From Parachlamydiaceae bacterium (GTDB lineage: Bacteria; Chlamydiota; Chlamydiia; Chlamydiales; Parachlamydiaceae), in contig JAUXSJ010000289.1 of NCBI GenBank assembly GCA_030679615.1, positions 1 through 14,854 on the forward strand: a DNA stretch of 14,854 bases, written 5' to 3'. How positions within the stretch are numbered: position 1 is the first letter of the stretch; each line of letters begins with the position of its first letter. The notes beneath the pieces are model-generated. The model did not search any database. It was not told the origin of the DNA and saw nothing but the letters and a program-made list of their open reading frames with translations. Shown in pieces: positions 1 to 8,675 of the stretch. The position numbers were made by a program, and so were the translations under genes.

Positions 1-296
1 TTGATTGATCCAGGGCTCTCAATAACATCCAAGCGATAGCGTTGACCGAGATAGTAATGACTTTCTCCGCTAACCATCTCTCGCGGTGATTGCCTAAGCT
101 GGTTAGTAAATTTCGCCTGTTGCTGCTTGATCCACCCCATTTTCCCAATCACGACATACCGGATCGCCTCATCATTTACCGCTAAAGGAGCCGCTACACG
201 CACTTTTCCATCAGGCGGATAAACCCCAAGGTGCAAATTCTTTATCTCTTTGCGCACAATATCGACGGTGAGACCATTCACATCAATCTGGTGCAT
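1..296 (-). CDS. YgjP/SprT-like (M48-type) metallopeptidase, partial (C-terminus outside window)
   Basis: Only the first 98 codons are visible; the reading frame is open to the window edge. The translation starts MHQIDVNGLTVDIVRKEIKN and continues with VYPPDGKVRVAAP and later SHYYLGQRYRLDVIE, the N-terminal pattern I associate with the YgjP/SprT-like zinc metallopeptidases that commonly accompany type I restriction loci. The HExxH zinc site of that family lies further downstream and cannot be checked here. The ATG at 296 is 2 bp after the hsdR stop and has GGAG within the end of hsdR at a suitable distance, so it is very likely the last visible gene of the hsd operon. Its role in restriction-modification is not established; a protease that trims or clears restriction subunits is one possibility but is inference. 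Confidence 0.75.
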   Translation of the reverse strand, partial: MHQIDVNGLTVDIVRKEIKNLHLGVYPPDGKVRVAAPLAVNDEAIRYVVIGKMGWIKQQQAKFTNQLRQSPREMVSGESHYYLGQRYRLDVIESPGSI

Positions 297-298
297 CT

Positions 299-3200
299 TT
301 AATACTCCGGTTGATTTTGAACGATATCAAGAATTTTAGATGTTAATGCATCATGAGGATCTATCGATTCACCCATATAGGTGCCAGATTCTTCGCATAC
401 CATAAAGCCTTGCCGCTTATTCAGAGCAGCCTTGATAGCTTTCTGGACTTTGATTCTCTTGATGCGGTTATTGCGCCAATCATCTTGTCGATTTTTGATT
501 ACCGCTTCATGAACAGCCAAGGCGATTTCTTCTTTTTCATCCAAGTTATCGTATAGAGCTCGTTTGCCAGCTGTATTTACTGAGGATGGATAATTTGAGT
601 TGCTTGCGGGATTCTTTACCTTTTTGGTTAATTCAATAACCTTAGCCAAATAGCTTTCATAATCGATTGCTTGCTGCCGACGCTGCTCTATGAGCGCGCT
701 TAGCAGTTCAGACATTTTTTCATAATATTTGGGATTGATTGGATGTTCGTCGATGATCAATTTTCTAACGTTGTTCTCGATCGTTTCAGCCACCGCCTCT
801 TTCTTTTGCATACTCTTAGGGAGGGATTGTATGACATTGGGACCGCGCTCAACAATCAGTTGGATCAAGGATAAATCATCAAAAGCTGAGATTTTTTCAC
901 TCTCTTCTGCCCGAATGTAAGTGTCGATGAGATGGCGCATAGTAGGTTCATACATCTTAAGATCGATATAATCGCCGCTAGCCAGTTTTACTTCAGTGCG
1001 AACTTTCTCATAGTGATCGACTTCACTCTTGAGTAAATTAATCTCTGTCAAACTATAGCCGGCCTCCTCTAGTTCATTTGCCATATTTGCAAAGGCACGG
1101 ATGAATGCAGCGGTCAGTTTGTATAGAGCAAGGCGCTTCGGTTCGTTTTCCTTAAGCTGTACGGAATTTCCTGACTCCTTGGCGCAAAAGTAATGTAAAT
1201 AAGCGGTCGTATCTTTTGGCGGTTCTACTGACTCACAAAGGCTCTTAATAGATTCTCTTGCCTGTTCCAAATGTTCTTTAGCTGTGCTTAATCTATCCTG
1301 TAATAGTCCCGCCACATCAGCTTTGTCATAACCTGCCAATGCCTCTGCGGTATAGTCAGTCACAGATTTTTCTAAGTGTTTGAAGAGGTCTTTGTAGTCG
1401 ATGATGTAGCCATACTCCTTATCATCCCCATCCAAGCGGTTAACCCGACAAATAGCCTGGAAGAGGCCATGATCATGCATTTGCTTATCGATATAGAGAT
1501 ATGTCGCTGAAGGAGCATCAAAACCTGTTAAAAGTTTATCTACAACGATTAAGAGTTTCATTTGACCCGGCTCTTCAACAAACTTCTTCTTTACCGCTTT
1601 TTCAAAAGCATCGGGATCTTGACCGGCCAGCATTTTGTTATAGATCTCATACTGACGCAGTTTTTCGGTCATTCCTTCGCCCGATTCTTCCCCCTTAATG
1701 TCTGCTGGAGAAGGTTTATAAGAAGTGACAATAGCACACTTGCCAGCCAAATCAGTTTTGTCAAAGAGTTCATAAAACTTACAGGCTGAAAAAATACTGT
1801 CGCAAACAAGCATGGCATTGCCACGTCCGCTCATTAAACGATCTCGTGTTTCCATATCCAAAAGTATATCGGCAACGATCTTCTCAAGCCTGGACTGACT
1901 AGAAAGTACTTTTCGAAGTGTCCCCCATCGTTTTTTAAGTTGTGCCTTGGCAAGATCCGTTAGATTTTTTGTTTTCGAGGTGAACCAAAGATCAATTTTC
2001 TCTTGCGAAGTGATCTTTTGGTCGATGTCTCGTGCTTCATAACGCAAATCTAAAACAACACCATCTTCTACAGCTTCGTTAAATTTGTAGGTATGAATGT
2101 AAGGTCCGAAAATTTCGATACTTCGTTGCTTATCCGCCTTGAGTAACGGCGTTCCTGTAAAACCAAGAAAGAGGGCGTTTGGCAAAAACGCTTTCATAGC
2201 CTTATTCAAGTCGCCTGATTGAGTACGGTGGCATTCATCAACAAACACAAAAAGGTTGCCTTTTGCTAGAAAGTTTGATGGGATAGCCTTCTTCAGTTCC
2301 TCAATGAATTTCTTAATATCAGTTCCATTTTCCTCTTCGTCCTTACCGCCGAATTTGTGAATAAGCGAGCAAATGAGCCAAGGAGTTGTCTGATTTAAAG
2401 TTGAAAGTAAATCGATACCACTCTTGGTTCGATAGATCGTTTTTTCATTAACCCCTATAAAGGTCTTTTCGATTTGCTCATCTAATTCTTTGCGGTCAGT
2501 GATAATGAGAACCCTAGCATCTGTTATATTTTCACGAATCCATTTGGCTAACCAAACCATCGTCAAACTCTTTCCAGAACCCTGTGTATGCCAGATGATG
2601 CCGCCTTCACGCCTCTTTAAATATTCCTGAGCTGCGCGGACTCCAAAATATTGGTTAGGGCGGCATAATTTTTTTATGCCGGCATCAAAAACTATGTAGT
2701 CGTGAATAAGCTCTAAAAATCTGGTTTTATTGCATATTTGAGAAATGTGGCGATCAAGCGTGTTCGTGATGATACTTTCTTCTTTCCATGTCAGGTAATA
2801 TTTTTCCGGGGTTTCAATTGTCCCATAACGAAGCCCCTCAGTATCATTGCCCGCCGTAACGACTTGAATTGTTGAGAAGAAGTGCTGAATAAAGATCGAT
2901 TTTTGATTATCTAGATTTTGACGAATTCCTTCGGAGACAGACACGGTAGAGCGTTTAAGTTCAATGACACCTAGTGCAATACCGTTGACGTATATGACAA
3001 CATCAGGGCGTTTCGTATGGGATTTTGGATCGATCCCCTTCACGGTGACCTCTTCGGCTATTGCAAAGTCATTGTTTTCAGGATTGTTCCAGTCAATCAA
3101 ATGGATCGTTTGAGTATTTTCACCTACTTCCGGACGTACATTTACTCCATAACGCAGCAATTCATAAACGTCTTTATTCCTGTCATAAGAGCTCTTACTC

Positions 3201-3418
3201 TTATCATCTGCTGCTTTGCTAATGAGGTGGATCGTGCGTCTTATCAAAACATCTTCGTATCCTTGCTTTTGCAGGTATTTTAGAAGAAGGTTTTCTTCAA
3301 TATTTTTGTTATCTGCTCGATCGATCCAATTGCCAAGATAGCGATATCCTAGTCTATTGCAGAATAGCTTGATCACTCGTTGTTGGGTGATTTCCTCATT
3401 GTGTCCAACGTTCTTCAT
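299..3418 (-). CDS. hsdR: Type I restriction enzyme R subunit (nuclease and DNA translocase)
   Basis: HsdR is the motor and endonuclease of a type I restriction complex: it joins HsdM2S at unmodified targets, translocates DNA with ATP and cuts at a distance. At 1039 residues it matches the usual length of EcoR124I-like HsdR. Visible motifs in order: a PD-(D/E)xK nuclease core with Asp139 (RPDVVIYV) and Glu153-Leu-Lys155; Walker A HTQGSGKS at 277-284; DEAD-type box DECH at 394-397; TGTP at 421-424; LTGFDAP at 630-636; QAICRVNRL at 654-662. All key residues are present and no frameshift is seen, so it looks functional. The start ATG overlaps the hsdS stop in an ATGA tetranucleotide, implying translational coupling; two bases after its stop begins the metallopeptidase gene. 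Confidence 0.97.
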   Translation of the reverse strand: MKNVGHNEEITQQRVIKLFCNRLGYRYLGNWIDRADNKNIEENLLLKYLQKQGYEDVLIRRTIHLISKAADDKSKSSYDRNKDVYELLRYGVNVRPEVGENTQTIHLIDWNNPENNDFAIAEEVTVKGIDPKSHTKRPDVVIYVNGIALGVIELKRSTVSVSEGIRQNLDNQKSIFIQHFFSTIQVVTAGNDTEGLRYGTIETPEKYYLTWKEESIITNTLDRHISQICNKTRFLELIHDYIVFDAGIKKLCRPNQYFGVRAAQEYLKRREGGIIWHTQGSGKSLTMVWLAKWIRENITDARVLIITDRKELDEQIEKTFIGVNEKTIYRTKSGIDLLSTLNQTTPWLICSLIHKFGGKDEEENGTDIKKFIEELKKAIPSNFLAKGNLFVFVDECHRTQSGDLNKAMKAFLPNALFLGFTGTPLLKADKQRSIEIFGPYIHTYKFNEAVEDGVVLDLRYEARDIDQKITSQEKIDLWFTSKTKNLTDLAKAQLKKRWGTLRKVLSSQSRLEKIVADILLDMETRDRLMSGRGNAMLVCDSIFSACKFYELFDKTDLAGKCAIVTSYKPSPADIKGEESGEGMTEKLRQYEIYNKMLAGQDPDAFEKAVKKKFVEEPGQMKLLIVVDKLLTGFDAPSATYLYIDKQMHDHGLFQAICRVNRLDGDDKEYGYIIDYKDLFKHLEKSVTDYTAEALAGYDKADVAGLLQDRLSTAKEHLEQARESIKSLCESVEPPKDTTAYLHYFCAKESGNSVQLKENEPKRLALYKLTAAFIRAFANMANELEEAGYSLTEINLLKSEVDHYEKVRTEVKLASGDYIDLKMYEPTMRHLIDTYIRAEESEKISAFDDLSLIQLIVERGPNVIQSLPKSMQKKEAVAETIENNVRKLIIDEHPINPKYYEKMSELLSALIEQRRQQAIDYESYLAKVIELTKKVKNPASNSNYPSSVNTAGKRALYDNLDEKEEIALAVHEAVIKNRQDDWRNNRIKRIKVQKAIKAALNKRQGFMVCEESGTYMGESIDPHDALTSKILDIVQNQPEY

Positions 3419-4626
3419 GTTAACCGAATCCTTCCTGTAAGTAGCTCCTGCATCATTCCTTGCTTGAGATTTCTTACTTTATTGCATTGTCCCTCGAGTG
3501 CAAGAATTTCGATCTCCATATCAGTGAGAACCTGTGCAATGGCGATTTGTTCTTCCAGACTACTTGGAGTATTGAATTCGATTCCTTCTATTGTGGAGGC
3601 ATTTAAACTAGGAACCCCTGATGCTTCGCAGTAAATTCGCCAATTAATCATATTAAATTTGTAAAAAATGAATTTTGGAAATGCGGAGTTTGAAATTTCA
3701 GTGAAGAAAAGTGTATCAATTGTCCAAAATGGATTGTCAGTATACTGAGGCGAATCAATAGTTCCTTTTCTGCCTATGAGAACAGATGGTTTGTCATAAA
3801 GATAATCGTTTGTCCGACCAATTTCTCCGCCCGAAGCTAAGATTGGATATTTCCCATTAATTACTTCGACTTCTTTTTGACTTTTACCATGCCTCACCTT
3901 AAGAACATCTCCAAATCGTTTCAATTTCCATTCTCCGCTAAATCCAGGAAGGCGTTGTTTGCCGGTAAGCAACTGTTGCATTGCTGCCAACTTAATATTA
4001 CGCTTCTTTGCAATGAGTTGATCGAGGTTGTTGACTAGCGAGTCGATATCGCTAAGTACATCAGCAATTGCTTGTTGTTCCAAATAGGAATGCTTTACTT
4101 GGATTCGATAGTTTTCTATGGCCTTCATAGGAACGCGTTTCTGACCTGCTGAACCTATCATTTTACGTTCAAGTTCCATGCGAAAAGTTAAAAGTCGAGT
4201 ATGATAGTAGACATACCGCGGGACGACTTGCGGTTTTGCTCGCAAAACATGAAATTCGGTACTTCCAAATCCAACCATGGTTTTTAGCTTATCAAGGCAT
4301 GCCCCTTTACCGTTTTCAAAGCATGGGGTAATTTTAGCGATGAGTATATCAGAGCGCTCAAATGCTGTAAGACCAGCCTTTACTTCGCTTGCGCGAATTG
4401 AATGTTGCCTTAGTATATCCCCATGTTCTGAGATATCATTCATGCCAAGAAAAGTTACAAAGTCTTTTGGAGAAAGAGTCTTTTTTGGTGGACGAGAAAT
4501 AAATAAATCACCGAAGAAACACTCCTCGGAATTAACAGATAAACCGCTTAACCTACAACCAACTGCTGTCTTGACATTCTTGATTTGGATTTTGGCATTT
4601 TCTGTTTTTTTGTCTTCAGTGATCAT
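3415..4626 (-). CDS. hsdS: Type I restriction-modification specificity subunit
   Basis: HsdS recognises the bipartite DNA target and holds HsdM and HsdR. The 403-residue protein shows the classic two-half design: target recognition domain 1 (about 35-180), a central conserved region (182-227, with LEQQAIADVLSDID and LLTGKQRLPGF), target recognition domain 2 (about 230-355), and a C-terminal conserved region (357-402, with LEEQIAIAQVLTDME and ELLTGRIRL). The two conserved regions are clear repeats of each other and carry the long helices that set spacing between the half-sites. The ATG at 4626 has AGGA five bases upstream. Unlike the other joints of the operon it is not tightly coupled to the gene before it: 193 bp of repeat-bearing DNA separate it from fic, so it may be independently regulated. 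Its stop overlaps the hsdR start (ATGA). Confidence 0.96.
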   Translation of the reverse strand: MITEDKKTENAKIQIKNVKTAVGCRLSGLSVNSEECFFGDLFISRPPKKTLSPKDFVTFLGMNDISEHGDILRQHSIRASEVKAGLTAFERSDILIAKITPCFENGKGACLDKLKTMVGFGSTEFHVLRAKPQVVPRYVYYHTRLLTFRMELERKMIGSAGQKRVPMKAIENYRIQVKHSYLEQQAIADVLSDIDSLVNNLDQLIAKKRNIKLAAMQQLLTGKQRLPGFSGEWKLKRFGDVLKVRHGKSQKEVEVINGKYPILASGGEIGRTNDYLYDKPSVLIGRKGTIDSPQYTDNPFWTIDTLFFTEISNSAFPKFIFYKFNMINWRIYCEASGVPSLNASTIEGIEFNTPSSLEEQIAIAQVLTDMEIEILALEGQCNKVRNLKQGMMQELLTGRIRLT

Positions 4627-4690
4627 TATCTTCCTAAATCATTGAATATTAATAAACTCGATAACCTATACAGGAAAATGCAGTCTTTTA

Positions 4691-4779
4691 TGCATGACAA
4701 GAAAGATATACACAAGAAAGGAGTAAAACGTGTGCATGAGACATAAAACATGCACAAGAAATAACGATTTCGTGTGCAT
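4691..4779 (-). repeat. 42-bp tandem repeats (two units plus a partial third)
   Basis: Read on the minus strand, ATGCACACG, nine bases, TTTCTTGTG and fifteen bases make a 42-bp unit at 4738-4779. The same 9-9-9-15 layout, with identical 9-mers, recurs at 4696-4737, and a third copy starts (ATGCA) at 4691-4695. The spacers between the 9-mers are not conserved, which is what one expects of protein binding sites rather than a simple slippage repeat. The units lie between fic and hsdS, so they could be operators for a regulator of hsdS/hsdR. I cannot name the protein. Confidence 0.7.
4750..4779 (-). terminator. Hairpin within first repeat unit, possible terminator/attenuator
   Basis: On the minus strand ATGCACACGAAAT pairs with ATTTCTTGTGCAT around the loop CGTT: a 13-bp stem with one mismatch. 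It is followed by GTTTTATG, a weak T-run, so it could be a leaky terminator or attenuator 40 bp after the fic stop. It could equally be an operator palindrome, since half of it is shared with the second repeat unit, which does not form a good stem. Confidence 0.4.
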
Positions 4780-4819
4780 AATGGATTTAAATATTCACCT
4801 TTTAGGCTCAAAAAAGCTG

Positions 4820-5920
4820 TCATATTTCCCTATCTCCTTGAGAAGCTCGACTGGCATTAGCTAAAAGATCAAATAGAGCCGAATTGAGATAAAAATTTTC
4901 TTTACCAAGCTTATGCTTCGTGAGCAAACCGATCCGAACCAATTCCTCTAGATATTTAACCGCTGTATTGCGATGGATTTGCAGTTCTTGCATGACGAAA
5001 TCGATTTTAGTGTAGGGGTGTCTAAAAAGATTATTTAATAGATCCTGGCTATAAATCTTGGGCAGTTCACTTCGAAGCTTATGTTTTTGATGTAGCATTA
5101 AGTCTCTCATTCCGAGGATAAGACCTACTGTTTGCCGAGAAGTTAACTCTACCCCTTCTAACATATATAAGATCCAAGTTTCCCAAGAATCGGTATCGCG
5201 TACCGCTTGAAGTAATCGGTAATATTCATTCTTATTTTGATTAATGTAGCGTGAAAGATAGAGAACGGGAGTATCTAGCAGTCCTTGCTTGACCAAATAG
5301 AGAATATTGATGATACGACCTGTTCTGCCATTGCCATCATAGAATGGGTGAATGCTTTCAAATTGGTGGTGTATAATCGCCATTTTGATGAGGGGGTCAG
5401 CATCGCTAAGATTATCGTCGTTAATGAATTGTTCTAAATTATTCATTAAGGTGCGAATTTGGCTTTCATCTTGAGGTGGAGTATAGACGACTTCACCTGT
5501 CTGGTCATTTTTTAGCATTGTTCCGGGAATCTTGCGAAAGCCCGCACCGTTCTCTACTAGAGCCTGTTGAATCTCTAGGATGTGATTATTAACGAGAAGT
5601 CCAGTTTTTTTAACCTGCTGATATCCATTTTGAAGAGCTGCCGCATAACTATACACTTCCTTGGCTGCAAAATTCGCAAATTGTTTCGCTTTGGCGTCGC
5701 TCTTATACAACTCATCATGTGTTGTGATGATGTTTTCAATAGCCGAGCTATCTTTTGCTTCTTGTAAGGATAAGGTACTAATCAAAATGCTTTGATTTGG
5801 GATCACTCCGGTCACACCCTTCAATTCTGCAAGCGCCTGATGCGCTCTCATTAGCTTTTTTAGAATGGGCTTTGTTTCTAATTCAATATTCAGCGGTAGA
5901 CTTGGAATTGAATAGCTCAT
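4820..5920 (-). CDS. Fic family protein (predicted AMPylase, class II with inhibitory helix)
   Basis: Fic enzymes usually transfer AMP from ATP to a protein hydroxyl. The core motif HPFYDGNGRTGR is complete at residues 191-202 of the 366-residue protein, including catalytic His and the Asn-Gly-Arg phosphate-binding residues. A short N-terminal motif SSAIEN (58-63) fits the (S/T)xxxE(G/N) inhibitory helix of class II Fic proteins, whose Glu blocks ATP. The C-terminal third (from about 287) resembles a winged-helix DNA-binding domain, with QIHRNTAVKYLEELVRIGLL as the helix-turn-helix. I chose the ATG at 5920 rather than an in-frame ATG at 5959: it overlaps the hsdM stop as ATGA, has AAGGAG seven bases upstream, and begins at the expected family N-terminus (MSYSIPSLPL). 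Placement inside an hsd operon suggests a toxin-like or regulatory accessory; the target protein is unknown. Confidence 0.92.
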   Translation of the reverse strand: MSYSIPSLPLNIELETKPILKKLMRAHQALAELKGVTGVIPNQSILISTLSLQEAKDSSAIENIITTHDELYKSDAKAKQFANFAAKEVYSYAAALQNGYQQVKKTGLLVNNHILEIQQALVENGAGFRKIPGTMLKNDQTGEVVYTPPQDESQIRTLMNNLEQFINDDNLSDADPLIKMAIIHHQFESIHPFYDGNGRTGRIINILYLVKQGLLDTPVLYLSRYINQNKNEYYRLLQAVRDTDSWETWILYMLEGVELTSRQTVGLILGMRDLMLHQKHKLRSELPKIYSQDLLNNLFRHPYTKIDFVMQELQIHRNTAVKYLEELVRIGLLTKHKLGKENFYLNSALFDLLANASRASQGDREI

Positions 5921-8406
5921 GAAACAACTCCTTGGCATTTGGATGCCACAGCTTCCCAATCAAATCCCATCCTTCTCAAATGGTTTTCGACCTTAAGCTT
6001 GTAGCTTTCTACCTCTTGTTCAATTGTAGGTAGGGGTGTTGCATAACGCTCGGCTAGCTCATTAATTCTGCCGGATAAGAAATGCGAGACACGATTCATT
6101 TCAGTCTGAACATCATTGGACAATGCTGTTAACCACTTATTCTCAATCACAAGGGTTTTTATTTCATCTTCGGTAAGTTTTCCGTATTGAGCGGCAACTC
6201 TAATCATAAGTTCATCTTGAGCATTACTTAATTTCTTCTTTGCAACGCTCTCTTTTTCAATTAAATCAAGATAGTTAGAGAGAATGGTGCGTTCATCTTC
6301 GGCATCGGGATCTCGTTTGATCATGGCAAGTCGAGCTTTGAGGCTTACTTTTGTCACCTTATCTTTTTCATTCTTCGCATCTATTAGAAGTCCCTCTTCC
6401 CCTCCATGCTCTTCATCCAGCTCTTCCATTTGCTGGACGATGGCATTACAATCGATTTCGAGTTGCTCAATTTGTCTTTGCTCTTTAGAGAAATAGCTAG
6501 CAATGACCAGAGGGGGGGGAATAAAATCTGCCTTGTATTTTTGCTTACCGATGACCAGGTCTGCCTTTTCCTTATTTTTCTTATCTTTGTCTTCAACAAT
6601 TAGTCTAAGCTTATTGGCACCACACCATCCATCGGCTACAATCATGTAAACGTCGTCTTGCATCGCTTCAGCCCAGTAGGTCATGAGATGTTGATAAACA
6701 TCATAGGGGTCTAATAAACTTGTCTTTTGGAAAACTTCGAGCAAACTTTCAGAAAGATTTTTGATCAAAATTTTTGGATGGTCACTACTCGCGATATTTT
6801 TCAATCGGAGGATGTTATGCTCCTTCCATTGGAGGAATAAAGCAGTAACACTCTTGCTAAAATTAACAAATTCCTCATGCCCAAAAATTGTTGAGTTAAT
6901 ATCTTCGAGTGAAATTTTGAGCTGATTGTAGCTAGGTCGGTTGGCAGGTGAGAAAAGAACTTCTCGCAAACTTGGAAATACTTTCCAGTATTGCTCTAAG
7001 CCATCAATATCGCGATCTGGAATGCCACCCTTTAGGTGCCCTTCAATGTCATGTAAATCCTCCGCTTCTGTGTTGTCAATATAACGAGGAATATTGAGGT
7101 TATAAGCATTTGCTTCGATTTCGGAAAAAGGGACAAGTCGCGAATATTTAGCAGTGTTCAGCTGATTGTTAAACGTATCTACAATTTTATGGATATCTTG
7201 ATCGCGTAGGCGATTTTTGTTGCCATCTTTTACAAATCCCTTGCTTGCATCTACCATGAAAATGCCGGTGCGTGAGTCAGCATGCTCTTTGTCGAGGATG
7301 ATGATACAAGCGGGAATACTGGTTCCGTAAAAGAGGTTAGCAGGCAGACCTATGATTCCTTTAACGAATCCCCGTTTAATCAATTGCTCTCGAATTACAG
7401 CTTCAGCGTTTCCACGAAATAGAACACCGTGGGGAAGAATGATCGCTCCCTTACCTGTGCTCTTTAATGACGCTAGAACATGGAGCAAAAAGGCATAGTC
7501 ACCGTTTTTATTCGGTGGGATACCGTAGTTAAAACGATTGTAGGTATCATTGTAAGGATCGAAACCATGGCTCCAAGCTTTTGTAGAGAAAGGAGGATTA
7601 GAAACTACAAAATCAAACCTCTTTAATCCGCCGTTTGGCTGCTTAAAATAGGGACTTGATAGAACGTTATCTTTCCAGATTTCTGCTGAAGGGCAGTGAT
7701 GTAAATACATATTCATTTTTGCAAGGGCGGCAGTTGCATTGTCGTTTTCTTGACCATATAGAGCAAGATCCAAGCCGGTATTTGATCGAGCTTCATCATG
7801 CGCCTTAAGAAGAAGAGATCCCGATCCGCAAGTAGGGTCATAAATCGTTTGATCTGCACTTTTTGCCGCATTGACTCCAATGACTTTTGCCATGATACGA
7901 GATACTTCAGCAGGAGTGTAGAATTGACCTTTACTTTTGCCGGATTCCGTTGCAAAGTGACGCATGAGGTATTCATAGGCATCACCTAAAATGTCGTCTC
8001 CATCCGCACGATTATTGCGAAAGTCTAATTCTGGCGTATTGAAAGTAGCAATGAGGTCGGAAAGGCGATCGACCATTTCCTTGCCTTTCCCCAGCTTGTC
8101 GGCATCGTTGAAATCAGCAACATCGATCACTCCTTTGAGATCATTTGCTTCAGCCAGTTTGCCGATGATTTTATTGAGCTTGTCACCAATTTCCTTGTCG
8201 CCCTTTAGTGTAACCATATCAGCAAAGCTACCACCTAACGGAACTTCAATTAGAGCGTCTTTTTGACCTGCATATCTGTCAGAGACATATTTGACAAAAA
8301 GCAAAACCAAAACATAGTCTTTATATTGGGATGCGTCCATTCCACCACGCAATTGATCGCAACTTTTCCATAGTGAGCTATAGAGTTCAGATTTTTTAAT
8401 TGCCAT
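5917..8406 (-). CDS. hsdM: Type I restriction-modification DNA methyltransferase subunit (N6-adenine), long form
   Basis: HsdM methylates adenine in the target chosen by HsdS, using S-adenosylmethionine, and is needed for both protection and restriction. The N-terminal helical domain (about 5-150) leads to QFYTP at 161-165, the SAM-binding motif I DPTCGSGSLL at 190-199 and the catalytic NPPF motif at 270-273. All are intact. At 829 residues the protein is about 300 longer than EcoR124I HsdM; the extra part, from about 480, is not part of the catalytic fold and includes a charged, probably coiled-coil stretch (about 675-760). Longer HsdM proteins of this type are known. The ATG at 8406 has AGGAG at good spacing and the reading frame overlaps the XRE gene by 11 bp; its stop overlaps the fic start. 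Confidence 0.97.
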   Translation of the reverse strand: MAIKKSELYSSLWKSCDQLRGGMDASQYKDYVLVLLFVKYVSDRYAGQKDALIEVPLGGSFADMVTLKGDKEIGDKLNKIIGKLAEANDLKGVIDVADFNDADKLGKGKEMVDRLSDLIATFNTPELDFRNNRADGDDILGDAYEYLMRHFATESGKSKGQFYTPAEVSRIMAKVIGVNAAKSADQTIYDPTCGSGSLLLKAHDEARSNTGLDLALYGQENDNATAALAKMNMYLHHCPSAEIWKDNVLSSPYFKQPNGGLKRFDFVVSNPPFSTKAWSHGFDPYNDTYNRFNYGIPPNKNGDYAFLLHVLASLKSTGKGAIILPHGVLFRGNAEAVIREQLIKRGFVKGIIGLPANLFYGTSIPACIIILDKEHADSRTGIFMVDASKGFVKDGNKNRLRDQDIHKIVDTFNNQLNTAKYSRLVPFSEIEANAYNLNIPRYIDNTEAEDLHDIEGHLKGGIPDRDIDGLEQYWKVFPSLREVLFSPANRPSYNQLKISLEDINSTIFGHEEFVNFSKSVTALFLQWKEHNILRLKNIASSDHPKILIKNLSESLLEVFQKTSLLDPYDVYQHLMTYWAEAMQDDVYMIVADGWCGANKLRLIVEDKDKKNKEKADLVIGKQKYKADFIPPPLVIASYFSKEQRQIEQLEIDCNAIVQQMEELDEEHGGEEGLLIDAKNEKDKVTKVSLKARLAMIKRDPDAEDERTILSNYLDLIEKESVAKKKLSNAQDELMIRVAAQYGKLTEDEIKTLVIENKWLTALSNDVQTEMNRVSHFLSGRINELAERYATPLPTIEQEVESYKLKVENHLRRMGFDWEAVASKCQGVVS

Positions 8407-8632
8407 GAGCCGCTCCTATGGGATCTTTAAGTTTTTCACATTTCTTACATAAGATGTCGATTTGCCGTCTTGCCAACTTTGACGGTTTTGTTTGTCCATT
8501 TTCCCATCGATTTACACTGGTAAAACTTACTCCCAACTTTTGAGCTAGTTCTTCTTGACTAAGTCCGAGCTGTTGGCGGAGAGATTTAATGTGTTTAGAT
8601 AAGTCGTCGTTACTGTTGCTATTATCGTTCAT
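8396..8632 (-). CDS. XRE-family helix-turn-helix regulator
   Basis: A 78-residue protein consisting of almost only one Cro/CI-type HTH: IKSLRQQLGLSQEELAQKLG followed by VSFTSVNRWENGQTKPS, the recognition-helix signature of the family. I chose the ATG at 8632, which has GGAG nine bases upstream, over a TTG five codons earlier that has none. It is the first gene of the hsd operon, overlapping hsdM by 11 bp, and a palindrome sits in the spacer of its likely promoter. By analogy with small controller proteins of restriction systems it probably regulates its own operon, delaying or limiting expression. That role is inferred from size and position. Confidence 0.9.
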   Translation of the reverse strand: MNDNSNSNDDLSKHIKSLRQQLGLSQEELAQKLGVSFTSVNRWENGQTKPSKLARRQIDILCKKCEKLKDPIGAAHGN

Positions 8633-8675
8633 GGCAAAATACTCCAAAAGAAGGGGGATGATAATGAAGGATAAA

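Larger units (their letters stand above)
4627..4819 (-). promoter_or_regulatory. fic-hsdS intergenic region; possible hsdS leader/promoter
   Basis: This 193-bp gap is the only real break in the hsd operon. A frame open across it encodes a Cys/Phe/Leu-rich string with no family look, so I treat it as non-coding. It holds the 42-bp tandem repeats and the hairpin described separately. A weak promoter-like pair for hsdS can be read on the minus strand (TTGTGT, 17 bp, CATAAA, running through the second repeat), but the match is poor and I only suggest it. Confidence 0.35.

Noticed and set aside
4277..4645. 122-codon plus-strand frame opposite hsdS
   Set aside because: It is a shadow of a well-defined gene on the other strand and has no own ribosome-binding site or family look.
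4626..4823. 65-codon minus-strand frame filling the gap between fic and hsdS, with an ATGA overlap-like junction
   Set aside because: It runs through the 42-bp tandem repeats and hairpin, is Cys/Phe/Leu-rich without domain character, and lacks a clear ribosome-binding site; I treat it as regulatory DNA.
5921..5959. Upstream ATG at 5959 for fic
   Set aside because: It would add 13 non-family residues overlapping hsdM; the ATG at 5920 has AAGGAG and the ATGA junction.
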